Assembly: GCF_021010565.1 (NCBI RefSeq)
Contig: NZ_JAJNAY010000001.1
Location: 1,592,001 to 1,656,000 of the forward strand
Origin: Chryseobacterium turcicum
Lineage (GTDB): Bacteria > Bacteroidota > Bacteroidia > Flavobacteriales > Weeksellaceae
Direction: 5' to 3'
DNA: 64,000 nucleotides
Shown here: positions 26,138 to 33,939 of the stretch, piece by piece
Layout of the letters: every line of letters starts with the position of its first letter
Numbering within the stretch: the first letter of the stretch is position 1
Made by a program: the position numbers and the translations under genes
The notes under the pieces: generated by a model
The model's input: only the letters and a program-made list of their open reading frames with translations
The model's database searches: none
What the model was told of the DNA's origin: nothing

Positions 26138-27340
26138 TTATAAACCAATACTTTTGCTTGGTTTCAGTTGTTTTCTGATGTTTTTCGGAATTGCATTTTT
26201 ATGAACCAAAATAGCAGTTGATTTATACTCAACGTAAGGTCTAGTCACGTATAAATATCCTTCAAAATCATTGGTTACGCCCCAAGAATTTTTTACCATA
26301 TAATATTCTTTACCAGACTGATCTTTTGCCAAACCTACGATGTGCATACCGTGGTCATCGGTTGTAGAAAGGTTATTCAACGCTTTCTGACGCATATCTT
26401 CAGTGATGGTTTTATCTTTTTTGGGTTCCGTAAATAAATTCTCTTTATTTTCTTTAGTAATTTGATCTAAATCTACATCAGGAACGTAAGCAACTCCATT
26501 TTTGTATGAGAAATAAGGTTCAGTCACATCTGTTGCCCAACCTACAGAATATCCTTTGTTTACTGCATTGTCTATAATGGCAGTCAGTTCATTCATCGGA
26601 ATATTCCAGTCAGAATCATGGCTCCAGTTATCAGGGATTGGAACTACAAATTTTTGGTAATAAGGATAGTCTTTGTAAGAAGACAACTCCACATAATCTT
26701 CAGGATTAATTCCTACCACTTCTTTAGCAAAAGTTTTTGGAGTATAATTTTTCCCTTCATAGGTAAAGTTAGCAGGTACTTTTCCTAAATATTCATCTAA
26801 AATAGCATCTACTGAAGCCATCCAGTTATCAGAAAGTTTCCCTTTTGAAGACGCTTCAACTAAGCTGTCTAAAACCGGTTTTAATTTTCCCTGCATTTCT
26901 TTAAAATTATTTAAAGATTGTCCGGCTTTCAAACCTGTATAAGCTTCCTGCGGTACAGCACCGTATTTTTTGTACATATTTACCACATCGTGAAGCTCAC
27001 CACCATCGCCCCAGCTGATTGCTCCGCTGTTTAATACGTATAATTTAGCTTTGTCATGATAAGAATTTCTAGCGGTAAAGATTTCTGCCAAATCAACGGG
27101 CTTTTTACCCATTCTCTGCATTTCAGACTCTAGGAAAGAATTCCCTGAATAGCTCCAACATGTTCCTGATGAACCCTGGTTTTTTACCGAAGTTGCACCC
27201 ACATCTTTCAAAGTGGTAAACTGGAAATTGGCATGTTGAGACTGATTGTTTTTCAACTTGTTGATCAGGTCATCCTGAGCAAACATCATACTTCCTGCGC
27301 ATAAAACAAAAAGTAATGACGCAAATCTTTTGTTTTTCAT
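26138..27340 (-). CDS. secreted C1-family cysteine peptidase (bleomycin hydrolase/PepC-like)
   Basis: A 400-residue papain-fold protease with a signal peptide (1-22, ending MMFAQ). The active site reads Q55-GSSGT-C61-WSYS, H333 in DDHGMHIVGL and N351 in MVKNSWGV. The long insertions between Cys and His are as in aminopeptidase C, but the export signal indicates a periplasmic or surface role, unlike cytoplasmic PepC. The ATG at 27340 is chosen because it gives the signal peptide; an upstream ATG at 27385 would bury it. It carries its own terminator. Confidence 0.9.
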   Translation of the reverse strand: MKNKRFASLLFVLCAGSMMFAQDDLINKLKNNQSQHANFQFTTLKDVGATSVKNQGSSGTCWSYSGNSFLESEMQRMGKKPVDLAEIFTARNSYHDKAKLYVLNSGAISWGDGGELHDVVNMYKKYGAVPQEAYTGLKAGQSLNNFKEMQGKLKPVLDSLVEASSKGKLSDNWMASVDAILDEYLGKVPANFTYEGKNYTPKTFAKEVVGINPEDYVELSSYKDYPYYQKFVVPIPDNWSHDSDWNIPMNELTAIIDNAVNKGYSVGWATDVTEPYFSYKNGVAYVPDVDLDQITKENKENLFTEPKKDKTITEDMRQKALNNLSTTDDHGMHIVGLAKDQSGKEYYMVKNSWGVTNDFEGYLYVTRPYVEYKSTAILVHKNAIPKNIRKQLKPSKSIGL

Positions 27341-27896
27341 AAGTAACGAATCTATTTGTTTTAAAGATGATTTTGAAAATCTCAATGATGAATCAAATCA
27401 ATTTTTATCAGCTTTAAATTATATTATAAATAGTCTGCAATGTTAAGGATATGTTACAATATATTATGTTAAAAAAGGGTTAAAATTGTGTTGGAGGAAT
27501 TTTGAGTCGGAGAGTTTTAGTGTTTGAGAGTTGAAGGTTTCTATACAAACTAAGTGCGCTTTTACAAGTGAAACGGCTCTGTGAAACTTAAAAATATCTA
27601 ACATTGAAAACTTTGTGTTCAATGTGTATTCATTTAAATCTAACAACTATTAATTGAGCTATCGAGTATTAGCGTTTTAGAGTTGAAGGTTTCTATAGAA
27701 ACTAAGTGCGCTTTTACAAGTGAAACGGCTCTGTGAAACTTAAAAACATCTAACATTGAAAAAAACTTTGAGAACTTTGTGTTCAATTCTAATTCATTTA
27801 AATCAATCTGCAATATTTCATTATTTTTAAAAAAAGTTTATCATGTTTCCAACCTGTGAGAAATTTCCTGCATCTATAAGAGTATAAAGCTTGACT
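27341..27896 (+). repeat. 556-bp spacer with a ~105-bp direct duplication
   Basis: Copy 1 is 27528-27630 and copy 2 is 27680-27804, offset by 152 bp. Both read GAGTTGAAGGTTTCTATA, then AACTAAGTGCGCTTTTACAA, GTGAAACGGCTCTGTGAAAC and TCTAACATTGAAA, and end in CATTTAAATC. Copy 2 has a small insertion near ACTTTGAGAACTTTGTG. The first 180 bp of the spacer are plain A/T-rich DNA. The duplication lies directly upstream of the ECF sigma gene. Confidence 0.75.
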
Positions 27897-28415
27897 ATGG
27901 AAAAAGAATTACTGATAGAATGTCAACGGAACGACCGCAATGCACAGCGGAAAGTTTATGAAAAAATGGCGGGCAAGCTGTACTCAGTCTGCAAACGCTA
28001 TCTGAAAAACGATGAAGATATCGAAGAAGTATTGGCAGATACTTTTTATAAAATCTTTACAAAGCTAAACCAACTGCAAAATCATGATATTTTTGAAGCT
28101 TGGGCAAGAAAAATTGCGGTGAATGAATGTCTGCAGAAATTAAGAAGTATGAAAGCGCTTGATGTTTCGTTAGATGAAGATTTTGTAGAATCAACAAGTT
28201 TTTCAACCGACAGTATTTCGTTTGAAAAAGATATTTTGAAACTCCTAAATTTTCTTCCGGAAGGCTGCAGAGCAATTTTCAATCTTTTCGCAATTGAAGG
28301 CTATCCACACAAAGAGATTGCAACGATGCTTTCCATCAGCGAAGGAACCTCAAAATCTCAACTGAATTTTGCAAGGAAAAAACTTCAGGAATTATTGGTC
28401 AATCACAACATTTAA
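27897..28415 (+). CDS. ECF-type RNA polymerase sigma factor
   Basis: A 172-residue sigma-70 family protein with only regions 2 and 4. Region 2 spans about 20-85 (YLKNDEDIEEVLADTFYKIF, WARKIAVNECLQKLR) and region 4 about 115-168 (LPEGCRAIFNLFAIEGYPHKE, IATMLSISEGTSKSQLNFARKKL). It directs transcription of a small regulon. The start is the ATG at 27897, not an in-frame TTG at 27891. The next gene begins 10 nt after the stop codon, and its membrane protein takes the place where an anti-sigma factor is usual. Confidence 0.93.
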   Translation: MEKELLIECQRNDRNAQRKVYEKMAGKLYSVCKRYLKNDEDIEEVLADTFYKIFTKLNQLQNHDIFEAWARKIAVNECLQKLRSMKALDVSLDEDFVESTSFSTDSISFEKDILKLLNFLPEGCRAIFNLFAIEGYPHKEIATMLSISEGTSKSQLNFARKKLQELLVNHNI

Positions 28416-28425
28416 ACTTTACACA

Positions 28426-30945
28426 ATGGAAAATAATCACGATATAGATAAAAAATTCAATGAGGCTTCTCAATCTTTGGAAGAGCCTGCGACTTTTCCG
28501 GGTTTTGATAAAGTTTGGGCTACCATTGAAGAAAAATTAGATAAAAAAGTAGATAAAAAGAGAATCATCCCAATTTGGTTTCCTTATGGAATTGCTGCGA
28601 GTTTAATCATCGGTTTGGGAGCATTTTATTTTATTAATAAAAATAATATTTCTGAAATTAATAAACCTGCAGTTGCTCATAATACGGTTTCCTTAAAGGT
28701 AAATTCAGTTGTTCAGACGATTGATAGTACCGTGAAATCGAATCTTGAGAAAGAAATTCATGCACAAAAGAAAATTCAAAAGCCAGAAGTTTTAGTGTAT
28801 AATAATGTTTTTCCTGTACCTACAATTTCTCCTATTTATCATAATGAAATGCCACCGCCGAGTTCAAATGTTGCAAAAGGAGATGTGGTTTATAGGGAGC
28901 CAGACCATGATGGAATTTTGGATAGAGATGATAAAGAAACTAAAATTGAAGAGGTTGTGGTTACAGGTTATAGAGCTGTGAAAAAACAATCTTATACTTC
29001 AAGTGCTAGTTCAATAAAATCTACAGAAGTTGTAGGAAATTCTCCATCTAGTTCACAGGGTTATGTTAACTCATCCCCGATTATTGCAATGGGTGATTAT
29101 ACCAAAATGCCATATCAAAATTCTTCCCCAAATTACAATATCAGAAATGAGTTCAAACAAAATAATAACATTTCACAAGCTTTAGTTGGAAAAATTTCGG
29201 GTCTGCAAATTGCCCCAAACCTTGGAACTCCTGGTTCTTCTGATAAGATTATGATTAGAGGGATTGCTAGTCTTAATAATAGCTCAAATCCTTTATATGT
29301 TATCAACGGAAAAGTTTCAGACAGTAAAGCTCTTAGCAATTTAAATCCTAATACTATTGAAAGTGTTACAGTTTTAAAAGACGCTTCTGCAACTGCAATG
29401 TATGGTATCAGAGGCGGAAATGGAGTTATTGTTATTACAACCAAAAAACTTTCCCGAAAAGAAAAAAAAGCTTTTGAAAGACTTCAGAAAGTTCAGGATA
29501 GTATTAACGTTTCAAAACAAATTCAGAAACAAAACACCGAAGAATATGATGCTTTTGTAGAAAATCCTTTTGAGTTGACAAAAAACCAATCGGTTTCTAC
29601 CTTTTCAATTGATGTGGATAAAGCGGCGTACTCGAATATTCGCAGAATGATTAACAATGGAGAACATGTGAATAAAAATGCAGTAAGAATCGAAGAAATG
29701 ATTAATTATTTTAAATATAATTATCCGCAACCGAAAAATAATGAGCCATTTTCGATTAATACAGAATACAACGATTCGCCATGGAATCCTAAACATAAAT
29801 TACTGAAAATAGGTTTGCAGGGAAAAGAAATTCCAATGAATAAGCTTCCCAACTCAAATTTTGTTTTTCTGATTGATGTTTCAGGTTCTATGAACGAACA
29901 AAATAAATTACCGTTGCTAAAATCATCTTTTAAAGTGCTTTTAGACCAGTTAAGACCAACCGACAAAGTAGGAATTGTAGTTTATGCCGGAAGTGCCGGA
30001 ATGGTTTTACCACCAACTTCAGCCAAAGAAAAAAACAAAATTATTGAAGCGTTAGATAAACTTCAGGCAGGTGGAAGTACAGCAGGTGGAGAAGGAATTG
30101 AACTGGCGTATAAATTGGCTCAGGAAAATTTTATTAAAAACGGAAACAACCGTGTCATCATCGCAACGGATGGAGATTTTAATGTGGGGGCTTCTTCAAC
30201 AGGAGATTTGCAGACTTTGGTAGAAGAAAAAAGAAAATCGGGAGTCTTTCTTACCTGTTTAGGCTTTGGAATGGGAAATTTCAAAGATAATAGAATGGAA
30301 ACTTTAGCCAACAAAGGAAACGGAAATTATGCCTACATCGACAATCTTCAGGAGGCCAATAAGTTTTTAGGAAAAGAGTTTGCGGGAAATATGTATGCTA
30401 TCGCAAAAGATGTGAAAATTCAGATTGAATTTAACCCAAAATACGTGAAATCATATCGTTTGATAGGTTATGAAAACCGAAAACTGAAGAATGAAGATTT
30501 TACTAACGATAAAATTGATGCCGGAGAACTTGGAAGTGGACATACCGTAACGGCTTTATATGAGGTCATTCCGAATGATGTGAACTCTGAATTTTTACCT
30601 AAAGAAAATGATTTAAAATATACTAAAAACACAAGTGATGAAAATTTCAGTGATGAATTGGCAACCGTAAAATTCAGATATAAAAAACCGGATGGCGATA
30701 CAAGTTCGGAAATTATTCAGGTGGTTAAAAATACAAACGAATCTTTTTCATCTTCAACTGATGATTTCAAATTTGCTTCTTCGGTTGCGTGGTTTGGTTT
30801 GGTTTTAAGAAATTCAGATTTAATTAAAAATAAAGATGTCAACGAAATTGAAAAGCTTGCTAAAAAAGGAAGAGGAAAAGACGAAGATGGCTACAGAGCA
30901 GAGTTTGTGAGATTGGTGGAGAGTTATAAAGCTCTTAAAAAGTAA
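28426..30945 (+). CDS. membrane-anchored TonB-plug + YfbK-type VWA protein
   Basis: An 839-residue protein with an unusual domain order. A cytoplasmic N-terminus (1-46) precedes one membrane helix (about 47-70). A spacer leads to a calcium-loop-like DHDGILDRDD (about 159-168). Next come the SusC-type lead-in IEEVVVTGYRAV (about 173) and a TonB plug-like segment (205-335) with IMIRGIASLN, PLYVINGKV, ESVTVLKDASATAMYG and GVIVITTKK. Then follow a YfbK N-terminal region (378-470), a VWA domain (475-660) with an intact metal-ion site (DVSGSMN at 484, GGST about 548, ATDGD about 580), and a DUF3520-like tail. No beta-barrel is present. The ATG at 28426 fits the operon; an overlapping TTG at 28369 is rejected. 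Regulation by or of the ECF sigma factor is inferred from adjacency. Confidence 0.88.
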   Translation: MENNHDIDKKFNEASQSLEEPATFPGFDKVWATIEEKLDKKVDKKRIIPIWFPYGIAASLIIGLGAFYFINKNNISEINKPAVAHNTVSLKVNSVVQTIDSTVKSNLEKEIHAQKKIQKPEVLVYNNVFPVPTISPIYHNEMPPPSSNVAKGDVVYREPDHDGILDRDDKETKIEEVVVTGYRAVKKQSYTSSASSIKSTEVVGNSPSSSQGYVNSSPIIAMGDYTKMPYQNSSPNYNIRNEFKQNNNISQALVGKISGLQIAPNLGTPGSSDKIMIRGIASLNNSSNPLYVINGKVSDSKALSNLNPNTIESVTVLKDASATAMYGIRGGNGVIVITTKKLSRKEKKAFERLQKVQDSINVSKQIQKQNTEEYDAFVENPFELTKNQSVSTFSIDVDKAAYSNIRRMINNGEHVNKNAVRIEEMINYFKYNYPQPKNNEPFSINTEYNDSPWNPKHKLLKIGLQGKEIPMNKLPNSNFVFLIDVSGSMNEQNKLPLLKSSFKVLLDQLRPTDKVGIVVYAGSAGMVLPPTSAKEKNKIIEALDKLQAGGSTAGGEGIELAYKLAQENFIKNGNNRVIIATDGDFNVGASSTGDLQTLVEEKRKSGVFLTCLGFGMGNFKDNRMETLANKGNGNYAYIDNLQEANKFLGKEFAGNMYAIAKDVKIQIEFNPKYVKSYRLIGYENRKLKNEDFTNDKIDAGELGSGHTVTALYEVIPNDVNSEFLPKENDLKYTKNTSDENFSDELATVKFRYKKPDGDTSSEIIQVVKNTNESFSSSTDDFKFASSVAWFGLVLRNSDLIKNKDVNEIEKLAKKGRGKDEDGYRAEFVRLVESYKALKK

Positions 30946-30948
30946 TTG

Positions 30949-30980
30949 AAAACAGACATTTTTTAAGATGTCTGTTTTAT
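30949..30980 (+). terminator. intrinsic terminator of the ECF/VWA operon
   Basis: Stem AAAACAGACAT / ATGTCTGTTTT (11 bp) with an 8-nt loop and T-rich tail. The tail merges with the next operator. Confidence 0.85.
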
Positions 30981-31010
30981 TTCAAATTAAACTTTCAAAA
31001 AATACTGAAA
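30980..31010. promoter_or_regulatory. candidate GbsR operator 1
   Basis: TTTCA-N8-TGAAA at 30993-31010, preceded 13 bp upstream by another TTTCA. The same block stands before the next two transcription units (31589-31618, 32043-32072). Confidence 0.65.
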
Positions 31011-31026
31011 ATTCAAAAGATATAAT

Positions 31027-31034
31027 TACATTTG
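31027..31034 (+). promoter_or_regulatory. -7 promoter box of the GbsR gene
   Basis: TACATTTG is an exact match to TANNTTTG. The operator lies at about the -33 position, so a bound regulator would block the promoter. Confidence 0.6.
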
Positions 31035-31059
31035 TAATAGAAATTAGAAAAACAAAGAA

Positions 31060-31563
31060 ATGCAACTTTCAGAAGCCAAAGAAAAATATATTCAAACTTG
31101 GGGAACTTTCGCAACCAATTGGGGAATTAATCGTACAATGGCGCAGGTTCATGCTTTATTGTTGGCGAGTGATAAAGCGCTCTCAACCGATGAGGTGATG
31201 GAAGGATTAGAAATTTCTAGAGGAAATGCCAATATGAATTTACGAGCATTGATTGATTGGGGAATTGTAAGAAAAGAATTTATAAAAGGTGACCGAAAAG
31301 AATATTTTGTAGCAGAAAAAGATGTTTGGTATTTGTTTAAACAAATCACAAAAGAACGTCGGAAAAGAGAAATAGAACCGGTAATTGCTTTTTTGGAAGA
31401 ACTTAAAGAGATTGAAGACAAAGATTCTGAAGGAGCAAAAGAGTTTATTAAGCTGATGGAAGATTTTAGCTCTGTGACTGGGAAAATTAATAATATTATG
31501 GACCTCGCCATCAAAAGTGATGACCATTGGTTAGTCGGAAAGATTACCAATTTATTAAAATAG
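31060..31563 (+). CDS. GbsR/MarR family transcriptional regulator
   Basis: A 167-residue winged-helix protein. The N-terminal signature is KYIQTWGTFATNWGINRTMAQ, the recognition region is STDEVMEGLEISRGNANMNLRALIDWGIV, and a C-terminal coil (about 95-150) would dimerise the protein. GbsR-type proteins respond to small ligands such as choline in Bacillus, but the ligand here is unknown. A palindrome repeated before its own promoter and before the two following units suggests autoregulation and control of the membrane-protein genes downstream. Confidence 0.9.
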   Translation: MQLSEAKEKYIQTWGTFATNWGINRTMAQVHALLLASDKALSTDEVMEGLEISRGNANMNLRALIDWGIVRKEFIKGDRKEYFVAEKDVWYLFKQITKERRKREIEPVIAFLEELKEIEDKDSEGAKEFIKLMEDFSSVTGKINNIMDLAIKSDDHWLVGKITNLLK

Positions 31564-31588
31564 AAAGGACTTCAAAAATCCTTTTTTA
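31564..31588 (+). terminator. weak intrinsic terminator after the GbsR gene
   Basis: AAAGGA / TCCTTT stem with a 9-nt loop and a T6 run, directly after the stop codon. Confidence 0.6.
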
Positions 31589-31618
31589 TTTCAAATAAAG
31601 TTTCAAAAATTATTGAAA
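31589..31618. promoter_or_regulatory. candidate GbsR operator 2
   Basis: TTTCA (31589), then TTTCA-AAAATTAT-TGAAA at 31601-31618. Sequence and spacing match copies 1 and 3. Confidence 0.65.
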
Positions 31619-31653
31619 GTATAGTAAGTTAAAATAATTAAAAAACTAAAAAC

Positions 31654-32031
31654 ATGAAACTGAATATTTTAAAAATCGAAGTGGCACTTCAAACCATCTT
31701 AACCTTAGGGTGCCTTATTTACTTAATCATAGATTACAATAACCAAGCTCTAGCATCAGATTTTTTTATTGCGCTTTTCTTTATTGGAGCTGCAAATCAG
31801 TTGGGATTTTTAATTAGAGTCTTTACCGTCGCTAGTAAATTTCATCGATACTATTTTTTCGGAGTTATTTTATTTTTTATTTTATTGTATTTTTTGAGTT
31901 CAATGTATGCCAATTCTAATATTGATTTTGTGATGTATTTTATGGGAATTGGCGGTATACTTTTTAACATTTACTATCTGATTTACGGATTTTATATCAT
32001 TAAAAATTATGAAGCAAATAAGAAAGAATAA
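31654..32031 (+). CDS. four-helix integral membrane protein of unknown function
   Basis: A 125-residue hydrophobic protein with four predicted helices (about 9-26, 36-55, 67-87 and 91-115) and a short basic tail (NYEANKKE). I recognise no family. It begins 36 nt after the second copy of the TTTCA-N8-TGAAA block, which stands exactly where an operator would. Membership in the GbsR regulon is inferred from that block. Confidence 0.7.
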   Translation: MKLNILKIEVALQTILTLGCLIYLIIDYNNQALASDFFIALFFIGAANQLGFLIRVFTVASKFHRYYFFGVILFFILLYFLSSMYANSNIDFVMYFMGIGGILFNIYYLIYGFYIIKNYEANKKE

Positions 32032-32042
32032 TTTTTTTTTTA

Positions 32043-32072
32043 TTTCAATTAATGTTTCAGAAATTATTGAAA
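32043..32072. promoter_or_regulatory. candidate GbsR operator 3
   Basis: TTTCA (32043), then TTTCA-GAAATTAT-TGAAA at 32055-32072, 16 nt before the next start codon. A tract of T precedes it as in the other copies. Confidence 0.65.
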
Positions 32073-32088
32073 ATATAATATTTATAAG

Positions 32089-32433
32089 ATGTACAATATT
32101 GTTTCATATTTATTATTCCTCGCTATCAGCTCTTATATAACGGTTGATGTAGGACGAAGATGTTTCAATTCAGGAAAAATATATCTGGAATATCTCATCA
32201 AAGACAAAGATTTTTGTTTAACGGTTAATCGAATTTTACTCGCAAGTTATTATCTTCTTAATCTCGGTTATATCGCTATCAATCTAAGTTTCTGGAATAA
32301 AATTTCAAATATAGAAGAGCTTTTAACCAGCGTTTCCACTCGCATCGGAATCATCGTTTTAATCCTTTGTGCATTACATTTTACCAATATTACGACACTT
32401 TATCTATTAAGAAAAAAATTAACAATAAAATAA
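32089..32433 (+). CDS. small membrane protein, tandem paralogue 1
   Basis: A 114-residue protein with three hydrophobic segments. Its core (NSGKIYLEYLI, ASYYLLNLGYIAINLSFW, IEELLTSVSTRIG) aligns position by position with the next gene product (NSKTFMIDIFH, IGFYLLNIGFALCIIEFF, VERLVVALSKKIG), so the two are diverged duplicates. No function is known to me. It is headed by the third operator copy and followed after 7 nt by its paralogue, probably cotranscribed and perhaps forming a heteromer. Confidence 0.7.
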   Translation: MYNIVSYLLFLAISSYITVDVGRRCFNSGKIYLEYLIKDKDFCLTVNRILLASYYLLNLGYIAINLSFWNKISNIEELLTSVSTRIGIIVLILCALHFTNITTLYLLRKKLTIK

Positions 32434-32440
32434 AATTATC

Positions 32441-32842
32441 ATGACTGCAACTATCCTTACCCAAACGTACAACTTCTCAGCGTACATGATTTACTTACCT
32501 ATTGTCATCACTTTAACAGTGCTTGTTTCTCAATTTCTGTTTAAAAATTCAAAAACCTTTATGATTGATATTTTTCATCAGAAACAAGACATTGCAATGG
32601 CAACCAACTCATTGTTTAAAATCGGATTTTATCTTTTAAATATTGGTTTTGCACTGTGTATTATCGAGTTTTTTCAAATTGAAACTGTTGAAAGATTAGT
32701 TGTTGCGTTAAGCAAAAAAATCGGCGGATTCTCAATTTATCTTGGAATTATGATGCTTCTGAATCTTTTATTATTCTTAAAAGGCCGTAAACATGCGATG
32801 AACAAAGACAAAATCAAAGACGAAGAAATTATAGAATCTTAA
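32441..32842 (+). CDS. small membrane protein, tandem paralogue 2
   Basis: A 133-residue protein with an N-terminal helix (about 14-32), two further helices (about 62-82 and 94-115) and a charged C-terminal tail (KGRKHAMNKDKIKDEEIIES). It is homologous over most of its length to the protein encoded immediately upstream. The 7-nt gap to the upstream gene indicates translational coupling or at least one transcript. Function unknown. Confidence 0.7.
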   Translation: MTATILTQTYNFSAYMIYLPIVITLTVLVSQFLFKNSKTFMIDIFHQKQDIAMATNSLFKIGFYLLNIGFALCIIEFFQIETVERLVVALSKKIGGFSIYLGIMMLLNLLLFLKGRKHAMNKDKIKDEEIIES

Positions 32843-32860
32843 ACTTTAAAATCAATTATT

Positions 32861-32929
32861 ATGAAAAATTTAATCATTCATTTATTCCTCATATTTTACT
32901 TTGGAGGAAATAAGAAAACAACTTTTTAA
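32861..32929 (+). CDS. possible 22-residue hydrophobic peptide
   Basis: An ATG follows TTATT and opens a frame of 22 codons with one hydrophobic stretch (NLIIHLFLIFYFGG) and a basic end (NKKTTF). Spacing to the preceding stop (18 nt) is typical of this operon. It is too short to judge by coding statistics. Confidence 0.3.
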   Translation: MKNLIIHLFLIFYFGGNKKTTF

Positions 32930-32940
32930 AACTTAATACC

Positions 32941-33012
32941 ATGAAAACTTTTATTAGATATGATTATATTCAAATATCTGTTGCTGTTTGCTTTATACTC
33001 TTTTTAGATTGA
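32941..33012 (+). CDS. possible 23-residue hydrophobic peptide
   Basis: A second small frame begins 11 nt after the previous one and encodes a hydrophobic C-terminal half (YIQISVAVCFILFLD). It lies 45 nt before the desaturase gene. Either a small membrane peptide or chance. Confidence 0.3.
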   Translation: MKTFIRYDYIQISVAVCFILFLD

Positions 33013-33057
33013 TAGTTTTGGCAATAATGATAGGTTTAAATTTCTAAAAAAATCAAA

Positions 33058-33840
33058 ATGAATCACCTCGAACTTACAAAAAAAGTAGAATGGAAAGACC
33101 TCAAAAAACTTTCCATCAAAGAAATGTTGATAGAAAATAATATCTCTTTACCGTGGCTTTTTATTTCTTTATTTTTAGCTTACAAAGGATATTATTGGGT
33201 AGCACTTCCGTTTTCGGGTTTTTATTTTTTAACAGCTTTAAGACAGGTTCACAATGGATTTCACAACTCATTGGGAACGGGGAAATTGCTGACTTGGCTT
33301 TCGATGTACCTCAACAGTATTTTAATGATGGCATCTATTCATGCCGTGAAATTTAATCACATCAGGCATCATAAATTTTGTCTTTCAGAAGAAGATTACG
33401 AGGGTAAATCTGCCTCAATGAAATGGTACGAAGCAATTTTGTACGGTCCGAAACATCTATTTTTAATCCATTGGATGACATTTAAACTGGCCAATAAAAA
33501 CTACAAAAAGAATATGTTTTTAGAACTCATTTCAATTGGCGTTTTTGTGTTTGTAGTTTTTTATTTTAAAATTGATTTTTTAATGTATCACATTTTAATC
33601 ATGTTTTTTGGTGAATTTTTAATGGCTTTTTTTGCCGTCTGGACCGTTCATCACGACACTCATGAAAACCCCAATATCGCACGAACACAACGTGGATTTT
33701 GGAAAAATAAATTAACATTTAGCATGTTTTATCATATGGAGCATCATCTTTTTCCTGCTGTTCCTACCATAAAATTACCGGAATTGGCAGATAGAATAGA
33801 TAAAGTTTTACCCGAACTGAATAAGAAACAAACATTTTAA
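33058..33840 (+). CDS. membrane fatty acid desaturase
   Basis: A 260-residue di-iron membrane enzyme. The histidine boxes are visible: HNGFH (65-69), HIRHH (101-105), HHDTH (about 202-206) and HMEHH (about 231-235). Four to five hydrophobic helices alternate with them. It should introduce double bonds into acyl chains of lipids or a related lipid substrate (hydroxylase or carotenoid ketolase activity cannot be excluded). It is part of a same-strand run with membrane proteins upstream and SRPBCC, DUF2071 and TIGR01777 genes downstream. Confidence 0.88.
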   Translation: MNHLELTKKVEWKDLKKLSIKEMLIENNISLPWLFISLFLAYKGYYWVALPFSGFYFLTALRQVHNGFHNSLGTGKLLTWLSMYLNSILMMASIHAVKFNHIRHHKFCLSEEDYEGKSASMKWYEAILYGPKHLFLIHWMTFKLANKNYKKNMFLELISIGVFVFVVFYFKIDFLMYHILIMFFGEFLMAFFAVWTVHHDTHENPNIARTQRGFWKNKLTFSMFYHMEHHLFPAVPTIKLPELADRIDKVLPELNKKQTF

Positions 33841-33855
33841 AAGTTTTAAAATAAA

Positions 33856-33935
33856 GTCCCAAAGGGACGGTTTACCAAAGGATAGGATGAAATCCTATCA
33901 ACCATCAACCATCAACCATTAACCATTAACAATGA
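33856..33935. repeat. hairpins and heptamer tract between desaturase and SRPBCC genes
   Basis: GTCCC-AAA-GGGAC (33856-33868) and GATAGGAT-GAA-ATCCTATC (33881-33899) are followed by four runs of the kind ACCATCA / ACCATTA. The last two run up to the SRPBCC start codon. Confidence 0.6.
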
Positions 33936-33939
33936 AAAA

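Noticed and set aside
27341..27385. Longer N-terminus of the C1 peptidase
   Set aside because: Starting at the upstream ATG would put 15 residues before a clear signal peptide.
27528..27804. Insertion sequence
   Set aside because: The duplicated segment is direct, has no terminal inverted repeats and encodes no transposase.
28369..28425. Overlap of the VWA protein with the sigma factor gene
   Set aside because: The longer frame starts at a TTG and its first 19 residues are unlike a natural N-terminus; the ATG at 28426 gives normal operon spacing.
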